Assembly: GCF_004770045.1 (NCBI RefSeq)
Contig: NZ_RQFO01000020.1
Span: 1 to 64,000 of the forward strand
Direction of reading: 5' to 3'
Length of the DNA: 64,000 nucleotides
Origin: Leptospira montravelensis
Lineage (GTDB): Bacteria; Spirochaetota; Leptospiria; Leptospirales; Leptospiraceae
Part shown: positions 61,280 through 64,000 of the stretch, piece by piece
How positions within the stretch are numbered: position 1 is the first letter of the stretch
Layout: each line of letters opens with the position of its first letter
The notes under the pieces: model-generated
Seen by the model: only the letters and a program-made list of their open reading frames with translations
Databases searched by the model: none
Told to the model about the DNA's origin: nothing
Position numbers and translations under genes: made by a program

Positions 61280-62311
61280 TTCCTCGCTTTTAGTTACATA
61301 TTCTCGTGTTAGTTGATACCAAGCATCAGATTGAGGAATACCAGGTTTTCTTTTTCCAAACATTTGTAGAATCAAGTTTCCTTCATTGTCGAAAACTTCC
61401 ACAGAGGTTACTAATCCATCTTTTGTTGGTTTGTCAACGATCCAAACCGTTTCAATTTGATCTGTGCGTAAATGCAAATTGAACTCTGGATCTAGAACAT
61501 TAAACCAAGGACCCATTGGCTCTAACTTTTGAATTTTTCCAGTATGGATTTGGATCATTCCTGGATTTCCAACAAAAATCATAATTTCCATTTCAAGTTT
61601 ACTCACTTGTTCCATTAAGTGGAGTAAATTATCTTTCGTAATTTTAAATGAAAATTTGCCTTCTGCCGCTACCAAAGAAAATTCACGCGAATAATTGAAT
61701 TTTCGAAGTAAGGAAAAGAAGTCGTGAGTGTCTTCAAGTTTACTCCATGAATCTAAAAAATTCGAAATTTCGGTTGGGTTGTTGGTTTCTGTTTTTGGTT
61801 TCTTTTCTGTGGAAGGAGTTGTGAATGTTTGGGTTTCATCTACAAATTGGTTTTTGATAATTTCCCAGCCATCAATTGCTGATTTTTCAGTCTGGTAAAT
61901 TTTATGGACTGCTTCTCCTTTGGAATCGAAAAATTGGAAACTGCGCATAGTTCCATTTTCTTTCGGTTCTTCAACATAAAAGCCATACTTCCAGTCTTGC
62001 AAAAAGATGCGAAGATCAATGTCTTCTCCAACAGCGAGTGCCGTTTGTCCATTGACAGATAGGTTTTTATATATTCCCTTTCTTTCATGGACACAGGATT
62101 CGTTTCTTGTGAGAGCCATTACATAACCAAGATTTGTGGTGTTCAATAAAAAACCTGACCAATCTGGTTTCAGTAGTTTGACTGTTGGGCCAATTTTTGT
62201 GGAAAGAAGTTCCGCTTCGCTTACTTTTAAGTGTTTGGCGGCGTCACGGATTCGTAGTTTGGGCATTTCTTTTGTAAGATTTTCCCATTGTTGTTTTAAG
62301 TTTTCATTCAT
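61259..62311 (-). CDS. hmuS: HmuS/HemS-family haem-handling protein
   Basis: A 350-residue protein with the two-lobed HemS/HmuS fold. The N-terminal lobe has LRIRDAAKHLKVSEAELLST, RNESCVHERKGIYKNL and FLQDWKYGFYVEEPKENGTM, then FFDSKGEAVHKIYQT. A low-complexity Thr/Pro/Asn linker follows, and the second lobe repeats the pattern (IFVGNPGMIQIHTGKIQKLE, DPEFNLHLRTDQIETVWIV, VFDNEGNLILQMFGKR). Such proteins bind and degrade or traffic haem in the cytoplasm. It overlaps hmuV by four bases and is the last gene of the operon. Confidence 0.9.
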   Translation of the reverse strand: MNENLKQQWENLTKEMPKLRIRDAAKHLKVSEAELLSTKIGPTVKLLKPDWSGFLLNTTNLGYVMALTRNESCVHERKGIYKNLSVNGQTALAVGEDIDLRIFLQDWKYGFYVEEPKENGTMRSFQFFDSKGEAVHKIYQTEKSAIDGWEIIKNQFVDETQTFTTPSTEKKPKTETNNPTEISNFLDSWSKLEDTHDFFSLLRKFNYSREFSLVAAEGKFSFKITKDNLLHLMEQVSKLEMEIMIFVGNPGMIQIHTGKIQKLEPMGPWFNVLDPEFNLHLRTDQIETVWIVDKPTKDGLVTSVEVFDNEGNLILQMFGKRKPGIPQSDAWYQLTREYVTKSEELNPSFV

Positions 62312-63087
62312 ATTGGTTCTCCTATGATTTCTGGAATGATAAAATTTCCTTCTGGTGCATTTAGGATTCGTGCTTTGATTCCAAACGCGGTTTCTAAATT
62401 TTCTAAGGTTAAAACTTCGGTTGGGTTTCCAGTTTTAATGATTTTTCCTTTGTGGAGTAGGGTAATTGTATCCGCATAAAGAGCGGCAAGATTTAAATCA
62501 TGCAAAATCATAAAGACCGCATAACCTTGATTTGCCATGTGACGACATAGATTTAACATTTTGTATTGGTTTGGAATGTCCAATGCAGATACTGGTTCAT
62601 CGAGAAAAATGTAACGGGGAGGTGTCTCCCAAACCTGAGCTAAAATTCGACCGAAGTTTATTTTTTGTTTTTCACCACCGGATAAGGTTGAATAATTCTG
62701 TTCTTTTTGTTCAGAAGAGCCCGTTATTTTTAAACATGTCTGCACAATCTCCTTATCTCTATTCGGATTTGATACATGTGGATGACGACCAAGTTCTATT
62801 ACCTCTTCGGAGCTAATGGGAAAGGTAATAGTTGTTTCTTGTGTGAGAACTGCTCTTATCTTTGCAAGTTGGCTTTTGGAATATTTTCTTAGTTCAATTC
62901 CATCCAAATATACATCGCCTTTTTTTGGGTTTAGGTCTCCGCATAACATATGAAAGAGAGAAGATTTCCCGGCTCCGTTTCTGCCGATTAGAACATGAAG
63001 TTTCCCTGGATGAATTTCAATTTCAATATTAGAAAGAATGGACTTTGTTCCAATTGAATACTCTAAATCTATTGCTTCGATTGTCAT
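62308..63087 (-). CDS. hmuV: Haem ABC transporter ATP-binding protein HmuV
   Basis: 259 residues from the ATG at 63087, which overlaps the hmuU stop (ATGA); the longer upstream frame runs inside hmuU and is not used. The ATPase motifs are Walker A IGRNGAGKSSLF, Q-loop VLTQETTITFPISSEEV, signature LSGGEKQKINFGRILAQ, Walker B YIFLDEPVSALD and H-loop FMILHDLNLAALYAD. RHPHVSN after the Q-loop is characteristic of the HmuV/FecE group. It powers haem import with HmuU. Confidence 0.93.
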   Translation of the reverse strand: MTIEAIDLEYSIGTKSILSNIEIEIHPGKLHVLIGRNGAGKSSLFHMLCGDLNPKKGDVYLDGIELRKYSKSQLAKIRAVLTQETTITFPISSEEVIELGRHPHVSNPNRDKEIVQTCLKITGSSEQKEQNYSTLSGGEKQKINFGRILAQVWETPPRYIFLDEPVSALDIPNQYKMLNLCRHMANQGYAVFMILHDLNLAALYADTITLLHKGKIIKTGNPTEVLTLENLETAFGIKARILNAPEGNFIIPEIIGEPI

Positions 63088-64000
63088 ATGTGGTTCATCC
63101 TTTTTCGAATTAAACTTAGAAAGAATGGAGAGCCGAGTAAGGCAGTGGCAATTCCTACCGGTATTTCCGATGGTGCTATCACAATTCTGCAAATTCCATC
63201 TGCCAAACACAACAATCCTCCTCCTAGAAGATAGGAAGTAAGTAAAAGGTATTTGTAATCTTGGCCAATCGCCAAGCGAACTATATGCGGAACAGCAAGT
63301 CCGACAAATCCAATATTACCTACAAGTGAAATGCAGGCACCTACACTTACTCCAATTAGGAGGATGACGATTGTTTTTAGAAATTCTGTGGAAACTCCGA
63401 GGTGGTTTGCTTCCCTTTCTCCTAATATAAATACATTCAATTGTTTTGCTATCAATGGACTAACAAATATTGGTAAGATAAAAAATACGGAAAAAGATTT
63501 TAGGTTAGACCAAGAAGCTCCACCTAAACTTCCCATATTCCATAATGAGAGATTTCTTAGCTGAGCTTCGTTTGCTATATAACTTAAAATTCCAATTGCT
63601 GAAAAACATATTGCGTTAACAGCAATACCAGATAGTAACAATGAAAAAACATCAGTCCTTCCTTTTGATTTTGCGAAAAAGAAAATAATGAAAGATGACG
63701 AAATCCCACCTAAAAATGAAAATACGACAGTGCTCCAAATGGAATGTAAAAAGGGAATTGATGCACCAAGTACGATTGCGATTGAAGCAAACAAAGAGCA
63801 TCCAGCAGTAATACCAATTAGACCTGGATCTACGATGGGATTTCTGAACAATCCTTGAGCTAATGCACCAGACCAAGCTAGAGAACCACCAACCATCAGA
63901 CCAAGAAGAATTCTCGGTATTCTTAATTCAAAGAATACGCGAGACTCTACACTTTCAGATCTCATTAAGTCTTCCCAACTTATATTCATTGCTCCAAGTA
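63084..64000 (-). CDS. hmuU: Haem/iron ABC transporter permease HmuU (FecCD family), N-terminus beyond the window
   Basis: At least 301 residues of a FecCD-type permease. The frame stays open upstream of the ATG at 63989 to the window edge (LGA before MNISWEDL), as expected for the end of the first membrane helix, so the true start lies outside. Motifs are RIPRILLGLMVGGSLAWSGA, FRNPIVDPGLIGITAG, SLWNMGSLGGASW and FVGLAVPHIVRLAIGQDYKY (the coupling region). About nine membrane segments are visible. A substrate-binding protein gene (hmuT) is expected upstream, off the edge. Confidence 0.92.
   Translation of the reverse strand, partial: LGAMNISWEDLMRSESVESRVFFELRIPRILLGLMVGGSLAWSGALAQGLFRNPIVDPGLIGITAGCSLFASIAIVLGASIPFLHSIWSTVVFSFLGGISSSFIIFFFAKSKGRTDVFSLLLSGIAVNAICFSAIGILSYIANEAQLRNLSLWNMGSLGGASWSNLKSFSVFFILPIFVSPLIAKQLNVFILGEREANHLGVSTEFLKTIVILLIGVSVGACISLVGNIGFVGLAVPHIVRLAIGQDYKYLLLTSYLLGGGLLCLADGICRIVIAPSEIPVGIATALLGSPFFLSLIRKRMNHI

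Noticed and set aside
62308..63210. Longer 300-residue version of HmuV starting upstream at 63210
   Set aside because: The extra 41 residues lie inside hmuU in another frame; the ATG at 63087 has the typical ATGA overlap.
1..64000. CRISPR arrays, tRNA and rRNA genes
   Set aside because: No regularly spaced repeats with spacers, cloverleaf patterns or rRNA sequence were recognised.

Overview
The window is AT-rich bacterial DNA that reads as Leptospira, with a saprophytic or environmental species more likely than a pathogen. Several features point there: many spirochaete-style lipoproteins (short signal, relaxed lipobox), a 4126-residue protein of the Leptospira 'longest protein' type, an ammonium transporter fused to a nucleotide cyclase, opgGH genes, a haem-uptake operon, and a parAB locus flanked by paralogous winged-helix genes. 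The genus call is inference from gene content, since no database was searched.

Layout. 1-13.2 kb: the 3' end of an insertion-sequence transposase, then a minus-strand toxin cassette made of a giant protein with Hint and Ntox8 C-terminal domains followed by a DUF2750 gene placed like an immunity gene. 13.3-28.2 kb: an envelope export cluster. Three plus-strand genes (lipoprotein, TolC-type outer-membrane factor, periplasmic adaptor) meet a compact seven-gene minus-strand operon (two TPR proteins, a SurA-like lipoprotein, two Ig-like lipoproteins, two RND permeases). 28.3-31.7 kb: a MORN-repeat protein, the Amt-adenylate cyclase fusion and a gene-poor gap with a 63-bp repeat and a gene remnant. 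31.7-37.7 kb: DUF167, an ABC/FtsX/adaptor trio and a PAS histidine kinase. 37.9-40.0 kb: a TetR regulator divergent from a RibD/DHFR-like reductase across a perfect 15-bp palindrome, then a TrmH-family methyltransferase. 40.0-45.3 kb: a minus-strand operon of two paralogous Gly/Ala-rich lipoproteins, a REC-GGDEF diguanylate cyclase and an SrkA-like kinase. 45.4-50.9 kb: opgG, a small membrane protein, opgH, a YheT-like hydrolase and a small lipoprotein.

50.9-55.1 kb is the most unusual region. parA and parB carry two identical 14-bp GTACGCCGGCGTAC palindromes. They are bracketed in mirror symmetry by two paralogous winged-helix genes that point outward, each behind a roughly 220-260 nt leader with shared promoter-like and hairpin elements. 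This looks like the replication and partition core of a replicon (second chromosome, chromid or large plasmid). 55.1-64 kb: a DUF1653-like protein, two TetR regulators, a hotdog thioesterase, PpnP, a DUF1508 protein, a 7TMR-DISM/SpoIIE phosphatase, a MASE3 histidine kinase, and a haem-use operon (hmuS, hmuV, hmuU) running off the right edge.

No tRNA, rRNA or CRISPR array was seen.
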